Shown here in pieces: positions 53,922-62,397 of a DNA stretch of 64,000 bases. The DNA is taken from the NCBI RefSeq assembly GCF_013624435.2, contig NZ_CP061768.1, positions 2,014,001 through 2,078,000 of the forward strand. The letters are read 5' to 3'. Positions within the stretch are counted from its first letter, which is position 1, and every line of letters starts with the position of its first letter. Both the position numbers and the translations under genes were made by a program. A model generated the notes under the pieces. The model had not been told where the DNA came from, did not search any database, and saw only the letters and a list, made by a program, of their open reading frames with translations. The DNA is from Nocardioides campestrisoli (GTDB lineage Bacteria > Actinomycetota > Actinomycetes > Propionibacteriales > Nocardioidaceae).

Positions 53922-54791
53922 ATGCGTAGATTGATCATTCCTGCCCTGCTCGCGGTCACCGCCATGCTGGCCCTGAGCGGATGCGTCAAGCTCGACGCCG
54001 AGCTCGAGGTGCACGAGGACGAGACCGTCAGCGGCACCATGACCCTGGCCATGTCGAAGAAGGCGATCGCCATGGTGGAGGAGATGACCGAGGGCTTCGG
54101 CGAGCTCGGGGCGAGCCTCGACGAGGTCACCGGCGAGGAAGGGACCGAGGAGCCCGACGGCAGCGGTACAGCCGATCTGGACCTGCCCGACGACGACCTG
54201 ACCAAGGGCATGACCGAGGAGATGTTCCCGACCGAGGACCTGCCCGAGGGCGCCGAGGTGGAGGCCTACGAGGACGACAAGTTCCTGGGCCAGACCATGA
54301 CCTTCACCCGCATCTCCGTCGGCGAGCTCGGCGACCTCGTGGCCGCGACGTCCGACGAGGAGGCCGCGGACTCCCAGCCCGGCAAGGGGTGGAGCCTGAC
54401 CCGCGAGGGCGACACGTACGTCTTCGAGGGCAACGCCGACTTCTCCGAGGAGGGGGCCGAGGAGGAGGCAGACGCGATGGGCATGGAAGGCCTCTTCGAG
54501 GACTCCGAGCTCCGGATCGCGGTCACCTTCCCGGGTTCGGTCGTGGACTCCAACGGCGAGGTCGACGGCAACACCGTGACCTGGCGCCCGGCGTTCGGCG
54601 AGACGCTCGAGATGCGCGCCGAGGCCGCGGCATCGGAGGAGTTCCCCGTCTGGCCGGTGGTCGGTGCGGTCTCCGGCGTGCTGCTGCTGGCCGGTCTGGT
54701 GCTGGTCGCCGTGCGGGAGCGGCGTCGGCGCGACGGCGGCGCCGGCACGACCTCGACCCTGTCGGCGGACCCGCACCAGCCGGTCTCCTGA
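53922..54791 (+). CDS. LppM-like lipoprotein
   Basis: A 289-residue exported lipoprotein. The signal peptide ends in the lipobox LALSGC (Cys21). The N-terminal KLDAELEVHEDETVSGTMTLAMSKKAI resembles the LppM fold (DUF3153-like). The middle is acidic. A C-terminal membrane helix (VGAVSGVLLLAGLVLVAV) gives a second anchor, followed by a short basic tail. In mycobacteria LppM affects phagosome processes; here the role is unknown. The likely hairpin terminator lies 48 bp after the stop. Confidence 0.8.
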   Translation: MRRLIIPALLAVTAMLALSGCVKLDAELEVHEDETVSGTMTLAMSKKAIAMVEEMTEGFGELGASLDEVTGEEGTEEPDGSGTADLDLPDDDLTKGMTEEMFPTEDLPEGAEVEAYEDDKFLGQTMTFTRISVGELGDLVAATSDEEAADSQPGKGWSLTREGDTYVFEGNADFSEEGAEEEADAMGMEGLFEDSELRIAVTFPGSVVDSNGEVDGNTVTWRPAFGETLEMRAEAAASEEFPVWPVVGAVSGVLLLAGLVLVAVRERRRRDGGAGTTSTLSADPHQPVS

Positions 54792-54838
54792 CGTCATCGC
54801 CCCGGGCGTACCCTGCAGGACGAAGACTTGGAGAGCCG

Positions 54839-54865
54839 CGTCGCCGACACCACAGGTCGGCGACG
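54839..54865 (+). terminator. Hairpin after the lipoprotein gene
   Basis: GTCGCCGAC-ACCACAG-GTCGGCGAC, perfect 9-bp stem extended by one C-G pair. It lacks a T-run. It ends only 6 bp before the operator of the next gene. Confidence 0.65.
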
Positions 54866-54871
54866 TGGCTC

Positions 54872-54893
54872 TATCTCATATCTGAGATAACGT
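54872..54893. promoter_or_regulatory. Operator and -10 of the HTH-MurA gene
   Basis: TATCTCA-TATC-TGAGATA (54872-54889) has perfect 7-bp arms. TAACGT (54888-54893) is the -10 and lies exactly 6 nt before ATG 54900. The palindrome therefore fills the -35/-10 spacer, a repressor position; the gene's own HTH domain is the natural candidate. Confidence 0.7.
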
Positions 54894-54899
54894 GGAGAC

Positions 54900-56423
54900 A
54901 TGACGGATTACCTCGGCCGGATCGGCAACCTGATCCGCGACGCGCGCAAGCACCGCGGCATGACCCAGCAGCAGCTCGCCGAGACCCTCGGCACGAGCCA
55001 GAGCGCGATCAACCGCATCGAGAAGGGCCACCAGAACCTCTCGCTGGAGATGCTGGCGCGCATCGGCAGCGCCCTGGACAGCGAGATCGTCGCGGTGGGT
55101 GCCGGGCCGACGCACCTGAGGGTCACCGGACCCACCACCCTGGCCGGCAAGATCGAGGTCAAGACCTCGAAGAACGCCGGCGTGGCGCTGCTCTGCGCCT
55201 CCCTGCTCAACCGCGGCCGCACCACGCTGCGCAAGGTGGCCCGGATCGAGGAGGTCAACCGCCTGCTGGAGGTGCTGGACTCCCTGGGGGTGCAGACGCG
55301 GTGGCTCAACGAGGACAACGACCTCGAGATCGTGCCTCCCGCCGCGCTGGACCTCAGCGCGATCGACGAGGAGGCCGCCCGCCGGACCCGCTCGGTCATC
55401 ATGTTCCTCGGCCCGCTGCTGCACCAGGCGGAGGCCTTCGACCTGCCGTACGCCGGTGGCTGCAACCTCGGCACCCGCACCGTCGAGCCGCACATGTCCG
55501 CCCTGCGCCCCTTCGGCCTGGAGGTGAAGGCCAGCGAGGGCGCCTACCACGCCCAGGTCAACCGGGCGGTCGCCCCGGAGCGCCCGATCGTGCTCACCGA
55601 GCGCGGCGACACGGTCACCGAGAACGCCGTGATGGCGGCTGCGCTGCACCCGGGACGCACGGTGATCCGCAACGCCTCGTCCAACTACATGGTCCAGGAC
55701 CTCTGCTTCTACCTGCAGAAGCTCGGCGTCGAGATCGAGGGCGTCGGCAGCACCACCCTGGTCGTGCACGGCGTGGAGCGGATCGACGTCGACGTCGACT
55801 ACTCCCCCAGCGAGGACCCGATCGAGGCGATGTCGCTGCTCGCGGCCGCGATCGTGACCCGCTCGGAGATCACCATCCAGCGGGTGCCGATCGAGTTCCT
55901 GGAGATCGAGCTGGCGCTGCTGGAGGAGATGGGCTTCCAGTACAGCCGCTCCGAGGAGTACGTCGCCAACAACGGCCACACCCGGCTCGTCGACCTCACG
56001 ACGCGGCACTCCGAGCTGCACGCGCCGCTGGACAAGGTGCACCCGATGCCCTTCCCGGGGCTCAACATCGACAACCTCCCGTTCTTCGCCGTGATCGGCG
56101 CGGTCGCCGAGGGCCAGACGCTGCTGCACGACTGGGTCTACGAGAACCGGGCGATCTACCTGACCGAGCTCAACAAGCTCGGCGCCGACGTCAAGCTGCT
56201 CGACCCGCACCGGGTGATGATCGAGGGCCCCACCCGCTTCTCCGGCGCCGAGATCGTCTGCCCGCCGGCACTGCGCCCGGCGGTGGTGATCCTGCTGGCG
56301 ATGCTCGCCTCCAAGGGCACCTCGGTCCTGCGCTCGACGTACGTGATCCACCGCGGGTACGAGGACCTGGCCGAGCGCCTCAACACCCTGGGCGCCAACA
56401 TCGAGTCGTTCCGCGACATCTGA
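54900..56423 (+). CDS. UDP-GlcNAc 1-carboxyvinyltransferase (MurA-like) with N-terminal HTH domain
   Basis: A 507-residue fusion. Residues 8-65 are an XRE helix-turn-helix (IRDARKHRGMTQQQLAETLG, SQSAINRIEKG). Residues 70-507 are a MurA/EPSP-synthase fold, which adds enolpyruvate to UDP-GlcNAc in the first committed step of peptidoglycan synthesis. MurA residues look conserved: Lys in TSKNAGVALL, Cys188 in YAGGCNLGTRTVEPH (equal to Cys115, the fosfomycin target), Asp in FPGLNIDNLPFF, Arg in PPALRPAVVIL. Transcribed leaderless with its operator at -28 to -11. It may be a self-regulating second MurA. Confidence 0.88.
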   Translation: MTDYLGRIGNLIRDARKHRGMTQQQLAETLGTSQSAINRIEKGHQNLSLEMLARIGSALDSEIVAVGAGPTHLRVTGPTTLAGKIEVKTSKNAGVALLCASLLNRGRTTLRKVARIEEVNRLLEVLDSLGVQTRWLNEDNDLEIVPPAALDLSAIDEEAARRTRSVIMFLGPLLHQAEAFDLPYAGGCNLGTRTVEPHMSALRPFGLEVKASEGAYHAQVNRAVAPERPIVLTERGDTVTENAVMAAALHPGRTVIRNASSNYMVQDLCFYLQKLGVEIEGVGSTTLVVHGVERIDVDVDYSPSEDPIEAMSLLAAAIVTRSEITIQRVPIEFLEIELALLEEMGFQYSRSEEYVANNGHTRLVDLTTRHSELHAPLDKVHPMPFPGLNIDNLPFFAVIGAVAEGQTLLHDWVYENRAIYLTELNKLGADVKLLDPHRVMIEGPTRFSGAEIVCPPALRPAVVILLAMLASKGTSVLRSTYVIHRGYEDLAERLNTLGANIESFRDI

Positions 56424-56430
56424 TCGGTCG

Positions 56431-56470
56431 CCACGACCTCGCCGCCGGGCCCCCGGGGGCGAGGTCGTGG
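56431..56470 (+). terminator. Strong terminator hairpin after the HTH-MurA gene
   Basis: CCACGACCTCGCC (56431-56443) pairs perfectly with GGCGAGGTCGTGG (56458-56470); the 14-nt loop can extend the stem further. It ends where the next promoter begins. Confidence 0.85.
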
Positions 56471-56475
56471 ATACT
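56470..56475 (+). promoter_or_regulatory. -10 GATACT, leaderless promoter
   Basis: GATACT is followed by 6 nt and GTG 56482. Confidence 0.5.
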
Positions 56476-56481
56476 GCCGGG

Positions 56482-57279
56482 GTGATCGGACGAGCCACGG
56501 GCGTGCCCTACCTGGACGACGGCCGGCCCGTCCTGGCCTTCGCCCACCGCGGCGGGGCCTACCACCCCGGGCTTGAGGGCTTGGAGAACACCCGCACCGC
56601 CTTCGCCCACGCCGTCGGCCTGGGGTACCGCTACCTGGAGACCGACGTGCACGTGACGTCCGACGGGGCGTTGCTGGCCTTCCACGACGCCGTCCTCGAC
56701 CGGGTCACGGACCGGACCGGCGCGGTGGCCACCTCCACCCTGGCCGAGGTGCAGGGCGCCCTGATCGGTGAGTCCGAGCGGATCCCGCTGCTGACCGAGC
56801 TGCTCGAGTCTTTCCCGCACGCCCGCTTCAACCTCGACATCAAGGCCGACGGCGCGGTGGCCCCGCTCGCGCACCTGATCGCCGAGCACCAGGCCTGGGA
56901 CCGGGTGATGGTGGGCTCCTTCTCCCCCCGCCGGCTGCGGGCCTTCCGCCGGCTCACCGGCGGCCGGGTGCCCACCTCGGCCCACCCGCTGGAGGTGGTG
57001 GCCTACCGGCTGCTGCCCAGCGGCCGGCTGGCGCGCCTGCTGACCCCCGGCCGGCCACGGGCACTCCAGGTGCCCCACACCCGGGGACGGCTCACCGTGG
57101 TGACCCCCGGCCTCGTCCGGCGTGCGCACGCCGCGGGCCTGCACGTTCACGTGTGGACGATCGACGACCCCGACGAGGCCCGGGCACTGCTCGACCGTGG
57201 GGTGGACGGGCTGATGACGGACCGGACGGACATACTCAGGGACGTCCTGCGAGAGCGCGGGCTGTGGAGGGAGAGCTGA
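56482..57279 (+). CDS. Glycerophosphodiester phosphodiesterase
   Basis: A 265-residue GDPD that splits glycerophosphodiesters into sn-glycerol 3-phosphate and alcohol. Motifs: HRGG in LAFAHRGGAYHP, ENT, ETDVHVTSDGALLAFHD, LDIKAD, and the C-terminal VHVWTIDDPDEARALLDRGVDGLMTD. GTG 56482 was chosen: GATACT stands 6 nt upstream, and the alternative GTG 56467 lies inside the terminator hairpin. It overlaps the next gene (TGATG), so the transporter is coupled. Confidence 0.92.
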   Translation: MIGRATGVPYLDDGRPVLAFAHRGGAYHPGLEGLENTRTAFAHAVGLGYRYLETDVHVTSDGALLAFHDAVLDRVTDRTGAVATSTLAEVQGALIGESERIPLLTELLESFPHARFNLDIKADGAVAPLAHLIAEHQAWDRVMVGSFSPRRLRAFRRLTGGRVPTSAHPLEVVAYRLLPSGRLARLLTPGRPRALQVPHTRGRLTVVTPGLVRRAHAAGLHVHVWTIDDPDEARALLDRGVDGLMTDRTDILRDVLRERGLWRES

Positions 57280-58649
57280 TGACGCACGAGGTGGCGCCGG
57301 CGACGGCGGACAAGGCACGGCCTGGGTGGCCCGTGGTCGCCTGGAGCCTGTGGGACTGGGGAGCCGCGGCGTTCAACGCCGTGATCACCACCTTCGTCTT
57401 CAGCGTCTACATCACCTCCGACGACTTCGGACCCGGCGCGAGCAGCAAGCTGGGCTGGGCGCTGGCGACCGCGGGGCTGCTCATCGCCGTGCTGGCGCCC
57501 GTCAGCGGTCAGCGGGCCGATCGCTCGGGTCGGCGCGGCTTCTGGCTCGCGGTCAACACCGGACTGGTCGTGCTGGCCGCGGTGGGCATGTTCTTCGTCC
57601 GCCCCTCCCCCGACTACCTGTGGCTCGGGCTCCTGCTGCTCGCCGCCGGCAACGTCTTCTTCGAGCTCGCGCAGGTCAACTACAACGCGATGCTCAACGA
57701 GATCTCCACGCCGCAGACCGTCGGCCGCGTCTCGGGCCTGGGCTGGGGGCTGGGCTACATCGGCGGGATCGTGCTGTTGCTGTTCGTCTACTTCGGGTTG
57801 ATCAGCCCGGACGTCGGTCTCTTCGGGGTCACCGACGAGGACGGGTCCAACGTCCGGGTCGCGATGCTGGTCTGCGCGGTCTGGACGGCCGTCTTCAGCC
57901 TGCCCGTGATCCTCACCCTGCGCGACCGTCCCTCCTCGGCCGCCGACGCGGACGAGGCGGGCGAGCGGGTCGGGATCGTCGAGTCCTACCGGCACCTGTT
58001 CCGCACCATCCGCGACCTGTGGCGCCACGACCGCAACACCGCGTACTTCCTGGGCGCCTCCGCGGTCTTCCGGGACGGGCTGGCCGGGGTCTTCACCTTC
58101 GGCGGCGTGCTGGCTGCCGGAGCCTTCGGATTCTCCGACGGGGACGTGATCATCTTCGGCGTCGCCGCCAATCTGGTGGCGGGGGTCGCCACCATCGCCT
58201 TCGGGGCGCTCGACGACCGGCTGGGGCCCAAGCGGGTGATCGTCCTCTCCCTGAGCTGCATGCTGGGAGCCGGCGCGGCGGTCTTCGCCCTGCACGACCA
58301 GGGCACCACGATGTTCTGGATCTTCGGGCTCGTGCTGTGCATCTTCGTCGGCCCGGCGCAGTCCGCCTCGCGTACCTTCCTGGCGCGCCTGATCCCGGAG
58401 GGCGAGGAGGGTGAGATCTTCGGTCTCTACGCCACCACCGGGCGCGCGGTCAGCTTCATGGCTCCGGCCGCCTGGTCCACCGCCATCATCCTCGGCGCGG
58501 CCGTGACCGGGGTGAGTGATCGCGACGACGTCATGCACTGGGGAATCCTCGGCATCCTCGCCGTCCTGGCGATCGGCCTGTGCCTGCTCCTGCCGGTACG
58601 GGACGGGCTGAGCAAGGACTCCGCGCTCATGGCGGATGCCACCGACTGA
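57279..58649 (+). CDS. MFS transporter, Atg22/UMF1-like
   Basis: A 456-residue membrane protein with about 12 helices. WSLWDWGAAAFNAVITTFVFSVY is the typical UMF1/Atg22-like start, and PVSGQRADRSGRRGFWLA is the MFS loop 2-3 motif. Its substrate is unknown; eukaryotic Atg22 exports amino acids from the vacuole. Overlap with the glycerophosphodiesterase (TGATG) suggests a product-uptake or export role, which is only a guess. Confidence 0.88.
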   Translation: MTHEVAPATADKARPGWPVVAWSLWDWGAAAFNAVITTFVFSVYITSDDFGPGASSKLGWALATAGLLIAVLAPVSGQRADRSGRRGFWLAVNTGLVVLAAVGMFFVRPSPDYLWLGLLLLAAGNVFFELAQVNYNAMLNEISTPQTVGRVSGLGWGLGYIGGIVLLLFVYFGLISPDVGLFGVTDEDGSNVRVAMLVCAVWTAVFSLPVILTLRDRPSSAADADEAGERVGIVESYRHLFRTIRDLWRHDRNTAYFLGASAVFRDGLAGVFTFGGVLAAGAFGFSDGDVIIFGVAANLVAGVATIAFGALDDRLGPKRVIVLSLSCMLGAGAAVFALHDQGTTMFWIFGLVLCIFVGPAQSASRTFLARLIPEGEEGEIFGLYATTGRAVSFMAPAAWSTAIILGAAVTGVSDRDDVMHWGILGILAVLAIGLCLLLPVRDGLSKDSALMADATD

Positions 58650-58706
58650 GCCCTGCCACACGTCACCTACGCGTGCAATGCCCCACATTGGGTACGTCGG
58701 GTGCGT

Positions 58707-58732
58707 GGAATGCGACAGCGACGGCTACGGTT
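58707..58732 (+). promoter_or_regulatory. SigR-type promoter of rbpA (GGAAT-N18-GTT)
   Basis: GGAAT at 58707-58711 and GTT at 58730-58732 with a spacer of exactly 18 nt match the thiol-stress SigR/SigH consensus. It is 113 nt before the rbpA ATG. In Streptomyces coelicolor rbpA belongs to the SigR regulon. Confidence 0.78.
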
Positions 58733-58844
58733 GAACAGATAACCACGCCTGACGTGCGTGACCTCCCCGGTCGCGGCACGTTGTGCTGTGTGTCGGAGGC
58801 TCGTCGTCGACGAGTGTGGACCAAGACTTTCTGGAGGTGGCTCA

Positions 58845-59231
58845 ATGGCGGAGCGCACATTGCGGGGCGCACGGCTCGGTGGGCAGAGTTTCGAGGACGA
58901 GCGCGGGATCGAGTTCGCGGCTCGGCAGCAGGTGGGTTACCGCTGCAAGAGCGGGCACGAGTTCGAGATCACGATGTCGGACGAGGCTGAGATCCCCGCC
59001 AACTGGGAGTGCCCCCGGTGTGGCAGCGAGGCCCTGAGCACCGACGGCATCCTGCCCGAGGCGAAGGTCGAGAAGCCGGCGCGTACCCACTGGGACATGC
59101 TGCTGGAGCGTCGCTCGGAGAAGGAGCTCGAGGAGATCCTGAAGGAGCGCCTCGAGCTGCTGCGTGGCGGCGAGATCGGTCCGGCCCACCTGCACCGGGC
59201 CAACGCCAAGAAGCGCGTGCGCTCGGCCTGA
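58845..59231 (+). CDS. rbpA: RNA polymerase-binding protein RbpA
   Basis: A 128-residue actinobacterial transcription factor that stabilises the open complex with the principal sigma factor. Text: MAERTLRGARLGGQSFEDERGIEFAARQQ (N-terminal tail), a zinc-binding core with YRCKSGHEFEI and WECPRCG (two Cys, one His region), the basic linker KVEKPARTHWDMLLERRSEKELEEIL, and the sigma-interacting domain. CTGGAGG gives a ribosome-binding site. A SigR-type promoter precedes it. Confidence 0.96.
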   Translation: MAERTLRGARLGGQSFEDERGIEFAARQQVGYRCKSGHEFEITMSDEAEIPANWECPRCGSEALSTDGILPEAKVEKPARTHWDMLLERRSEKELEEILKERLELLRGGEIGPAHLHRANAKKRVRSA

Positions 59232-59249
59232 CCGCCGGACGCGTCCCGC

Positions 59250-59264
59250 GATCCCTCAGGGATC
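59250..59264. terminator. Small hairpin between rbpA and fxsA
   Basis: GATCCC-TCA-GGGATC. The loop TCA is the fxsA stop codon on the minus strand. A 6-bp stem, weak, but placed between convergent genes. Confidence 0.4.
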
Positions 59265-59774
59265 CACCACCTCACCCCGGACCACCGGGCCGCCAGGCTC
59301 GGACCCGGGGTGTCGTGCGTCCGGGGGCGGTCCGAACCCGGGCCCTGGCCTGCGGGCGCCCTCCCCCGGCCGGCCGAAGCCCAGCGTCCCGGCGACCACC
59401 CGGCGCTCCAGCGCCGAGGTGAGCCAGCGACGGGCGATGGGCCGGGTGACCGGCAGGATCAGCAGCAGCCCGAAGACGTCCGAGAGGAACCCCGGGGTCA
59501 GCAGCAGCGCTCCGCCGAGGACGATCAACGCACCGTCGGCCAGCTCGCGGGTGGGCATCCGGCCGCTGGCGAGTCTGTCGCTGAGCGATCGCCAGGCCCG
59601 TACGCCCTCGCGCCGGATCAACCAGCTGCCCAGCACGCTCATCAGGATCAGCAGCCCGATGGTCCACCAGGCGCCGATCACCTGACCCACCTGGATCAGG
59701 ACCCACAGCTCGGCCAGCGGTGCGGCCAGCAGGAGGACGGGCAGCCAGAGGGGAAGGCGTCGAGCGGTGCTCAT
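59256..59774 (-). CDS. fxsA: FxsA family membrane protein
   Basis: A 172-residue protein with about three to four hydrophobic segments in FxsA order: LLLAAPLAELWVLIQVGQVIG, TIGLLILMSVLGSWLIRREG, LADGALIVLGGALLLTPGFLSDVFGLLLILP. The cytoplasmic tail is Pro/Gly-rich. Overproduced FxsA in E. coli relieves phage T7 exclusion by F; the normal role is unknown. GGAGG lies close to the ATG. It is the last gene of the lnt-ppm-fxsA run. Confidence 0.93.
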   Translation of the reverse strand: MSTARRLPLWLPVLLLAAPLAELWVLIQVGQVIGAWWTIGLLILMSVLGSWLIRREGVRAWRSLSDRLASGRMPTRELADGALIVLGGALLLTPGFLSDVFGLLLILPVTRPIARRWLTSALERRVVAGTLGFGRPGEGARRPGPGFGPPPDARHPGSEPGGPVVRGEVVDP

Positions 59775-59781
59775 ACCTCCA

Positions 59782-60549
59782 TCATGCCGAACGCCGCCCA
59801 ACCAGGCGCCGCAGCTGGGCGCGACGCTCGGCCAGACCCCACAGGGTGATCCGGCGCAGGGACTCGCTGGCCACCTGGCCGCTCATCTTGGAGTCCCCGC
59901 GCTCGCGCTCCACGAACTCGATCGGCACCTCCACGACCCGGAACCCGTGCCTCAGCGTGCGGTGTGCCAGGTCGGTCTGGAAGACGTAGCCCGCGGACTG
60001 GACCGAGGAGAGGTCGATCGCCTCGAGCACCTCGCGACGGAAGAGGCGGTAGCCGGCGGTCGCGTCGCGCACGGGCATGCCCAGCAGGATCCGGGCGTAG
60101 AGGTTGCCGCCCCGGGAGAGCAGCTCACGGCTCTTGGGCCAGTTGACGATCGAGCCGCCGGGCACCCAGCGCGAGCCGATCACCAGGTCTGCGCCGTCGG
60201 CCAGGGCCTCCCGCAGCCGGTGGAGCTGCTCGGGCTGGTGCGAGCCGTCGGCGTCCATCTCGCCGATCACGTCGAAGCCCCGCTCGAGCGCGACGCTGAA
60301 GCCGTGCAGGTACGCCGCCCCCAGACCGGCCTTCTCGGTGCGGTGCAGCACCTGGACGTGGTCGTCGTGGGCGGCCAGCTCGTCGGCGATCTTGCCGGTG
60401 CCGTCGGGAGACCCGTCGTCGACGACGAGGACGTGCCCGTCGGGCTCCGCCGTACGCAGACGCCCGACGATCCACTCGATGTTGGACGCCTCGTTGTAGG
60501 TCGGGATGACCATGATGGTGCGGTCGCTACCAGGACTCGACAGGCTCAC
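59782..60549 (-). CDS. Polyprenol monophosphomannose synthase (Ppm1-like GT2)
   Basis: A 255-residue GT2 glycosyltransferase that transfers mannose from GDP-mannose to polyprenyl phosphate, giving the donor for lipoprotein and lipoglycan mannosylation. Motifs: VIPTYNEASNIEWIV, VVDDGSPDGTGKIAD, EMDADGSHQPEQL, SRWVPGG, RDATAGYRLF, VPIEFVERERGDSKMSG. Start GTG 60549; it overlaps the end of lnt by 23 bp. In mycobacteria the synthase and Lnt are usually one fused protein; here they are separate. Confidence 0.93.
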   Translation of the reverse strand: MSLSSPGSDRTIMVIPTYNEASNIEWIVGRLRTAEPDGHVLVVDDGSPDGTGKIADELAAHDDHVQVLHRTEKAGLGAAYLHGFSVALERGFDVIGEMDADGSHQPEQLHRLREALADGADLVIGSRWVPGGSIVNWPKSRELLSRGGNLYARILLGMPVRDATAGYRLFRREVLEAIDLSSVQSAGYVFQTDLAHRTLRHGFRVVEVPIEFVERERGDSKMSGQVASESLRRITLWGLAERRAQLRRLVGRRSA

Positions 60550-62068
60550 GCAGGCTCCCTCGTCTCGGCGGCGTGCCCGGCGAGCATAGGGCATCGCCTC
60601 GTCCCCGTCTCGCTCCCAGGACACAGCCGATCAGGGCCAGCAGCACCGCCGCCCGGCCGGGCCACGGACCCATCGCGACGGCCGGGGTGATGCCGTCGTC
60701 GAGCACCACGTCCTGGACCAGGACACTGGTCGTGCGAGGCCGCGCCTGGTCGACGACGCTCCCGTCGGGCGCGATCACGCCGCTCACCCCGTTGGTCGCG
60801 GCGACGACCACCGACCGCCCGGTCTCCAGCGCCCGGAGCCGGGTGATCTCGTACTGCTGCTGGATCTGGTGGGTGCGGATGAACATCGCGTTGCTCGTCT
60901 GGACCGCCAGCACCTGCGCGCCGTTGCCGAGCTGCTCGTGGATCGCGTCGTCGTAGGCGACGTCGAAGCAGATCGCGTCGGCCACCCGCCACGGCCCCAC
61001 CACGAGCGGGTCGGTCCGGGTGCCGCTGAGCATGTCGCGGCCGATGAGTCGAAGCTTGCCGAAGTTGCCGGTGACCAGGGTGTCACGCCAGGGGATGTAC
61101 TCCCCGAACGCGACCGGGTGCCGCTTGGTGTAGCGGTCCCCCGGTCCGGTCTGCGGGGACCAGACGATGCCCTGGTTGAGCACGGCGTCCGGCTCCTCGC
61201 CGTCGGTCATCGCACCGATCAGGATGGGCGCGTCGATCGTCGCCGAGGCGCGCTCGATCCCGGCGTTGACCTCGGCGTCGCGGAACGGGTCGACCGCCGT
61301 CGAGTTCTCCGGCCAGACCACCAGGTCCGGCGCCTCCACCTCTCCCGCCCGCACCTGGGCGGCGAGGTCGATCGTGGCCTCGACGTGGTTGCGGGTCACG
61401 TCGCGGTGCACCGCCACGAGGTCGTCACCGGACCCCGGGACGTCCCCCTGCACCACCGCGATCCGCATGGTGGCGTCCTCCTCCACCTGCCACGGCACCA
61501 CGGTGCCCCACAGGGTGAGCGCGAGCAGGCCTGCGGCCACGGGAGCCGCCTGGCGCAGCGGCGGCCGTTCGCTGACCCACCAGGCCAGGGCGGCCCCGGT
61601 GCCGGCCAGCAGCAGGCTCAGCCCCGTGAAGCCCAGCCACGGCAGGGACGCCGCCCACCAGGTGTCGGCCACGGTGTAGGAGAGCCGGCCCCACGGCAGC
61701 CCGCCGAACGGCCAGCTGCTGCGGATCGTCTCCACCGCAACCCAGCACAGCGCCGACCAGACCGGCCACCAACGGAGCCGGCCGACCAGGGCGAGCGCAC
61801 TGCCCAGCGGCGCGACCACCACGGCCTGCGCGGCCGACAGGGCCAGCCACGCGTCCCAGCCGACCGCACGCATCCACCAGAGCAGGACGAAGAAGTGGCC
61901 GATGCCGAAGACCAGACCCGGGAGCAGCGCCGCTCGGGCGCGCATGCCGCGCACCGACAGCACCAGCAGGGCCACGGAGACCGGGGCGAGGATCGTCCAG
62001 CCGACGGGAGCCGAGGCCAGCGCCAGGAGCACGCCCGCCGTGCCGGCGAGCAGAGTACGGCGCAACAC
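60527..62068 (-). CDS. lnt: Apolipoprotein N-acyltransferase
   Basis: A 513-residue membrane enzyme that adds the third acyl chain to lipoproteins. About seven N-terminal helices are followed by a nitrilase domain. The catalytic triad elements are WPENST (Glu), KRHPVAFGEYIPWR (Lys) and ICFDVAYDD (Cys). GTG 62068 is backed by a TAGGTT hexamer 6 nt upstream. The cyclophilin and LppM-like lipoproteins in this window are possible clients. Confidence 0.95.
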   Translation of the reverse strand: MLRRTLLAGTAGVLLALASAPVGWTILAPVSVALLVLSVRGMRARAALLPGLVFGIGHFFVLLWWMRAVGWDAWLALSAAQAVVVAPLGSALALVGRLRWWPVWSALCWVAVETIRSSWPFGGLPWGRLSYTVADTWWAASLPWLGFTGLSLLLAGTGAALAWWVSERPPLRQAAPVAAGLLALTLWGTVVPWQVEEDATMRIAVVQGDVPGSGDDLVAVHRDVTRNHVEATIDLAAQVRAGEVEAPDLVVWPENSTAVDPFRDAEVNAGIERASATIDAPILIGAMTDGEEPDAVLNQGIVWSPQTGPGDRYTKRHPVAFGEYIPWRDTLVTGNFGKLRLIGRDMLSGTRTDPLVVGPWRVADAICFDVAYDDAIHEQLGNGAQVLAVQTSNAMFIRTHQIQQQYEITRLRALETGRSVVVAATNGVSGVIAPDGSVVDQARPRTTSVLVQDVVLDDGITPAVAMGPWPGRAAVLLALIGCVLGARRGRGDALCSPGTPPRRGSLREPVESW

Positions 62069-62074
62069 GTCGCC

Positions 62075-62080
62075 AACCTA
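62075..62080 (-). promoter_or_regulatory. -10 TAGGTT, leaderless promoter of lnt-ppm-fxsA
   Basis: On the minus strand TAGGTT is followed by 6 nt and GTG 62068. Confidence 0.62.
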
Positions 62081-62397
62081 CCCGGTGGGCCCCCGCGGCA
62101 CGGGTGCGGAGCAGGGTGACGGAAGGGGCGACAACGCTTCGGACCGACGCGCCAGCCATTGGAGATGACCGTCGAGAAGTTGTCTAAGGGGCTGCCGCCC
62201 CTCCCGCGCCCGCCCTCGCGACGGCGGGACCGATCTCCGTGGACCAGGTGATGCGGATGGTGGCGCCCCACCCGTTGACCCGCCCACTCGGACATCGGTC
62301 CGCCTCCCACGATCTGCATGAGCGGACACCGCACAGTGCCGCCGATCGGGCCGCGAAGTCAACCCGTCGGCGACACCGGTCCAGCACTCGGTCCGGA
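62081..62397. other. Gene-free stretch between lnt and kal
   Basis: No convincing gene. AGGGGC-TGCC-GCCCCT at 62187-62202 is a 6-bp hairpin that could end the kam operon transcript (minus strand). The rest carries no recognised signal apart from the lnt promoter region at its left edge. Confidence 0.5.

Noticed and set aside
56467..56481. GTG 56467 as start of the glycerophosphodiesterase
   Set aside because: It lies in the right arm of a 13-bp terminator stem and has no promoter at the leaderless distance; GTG 56482 has both absent problems solved.
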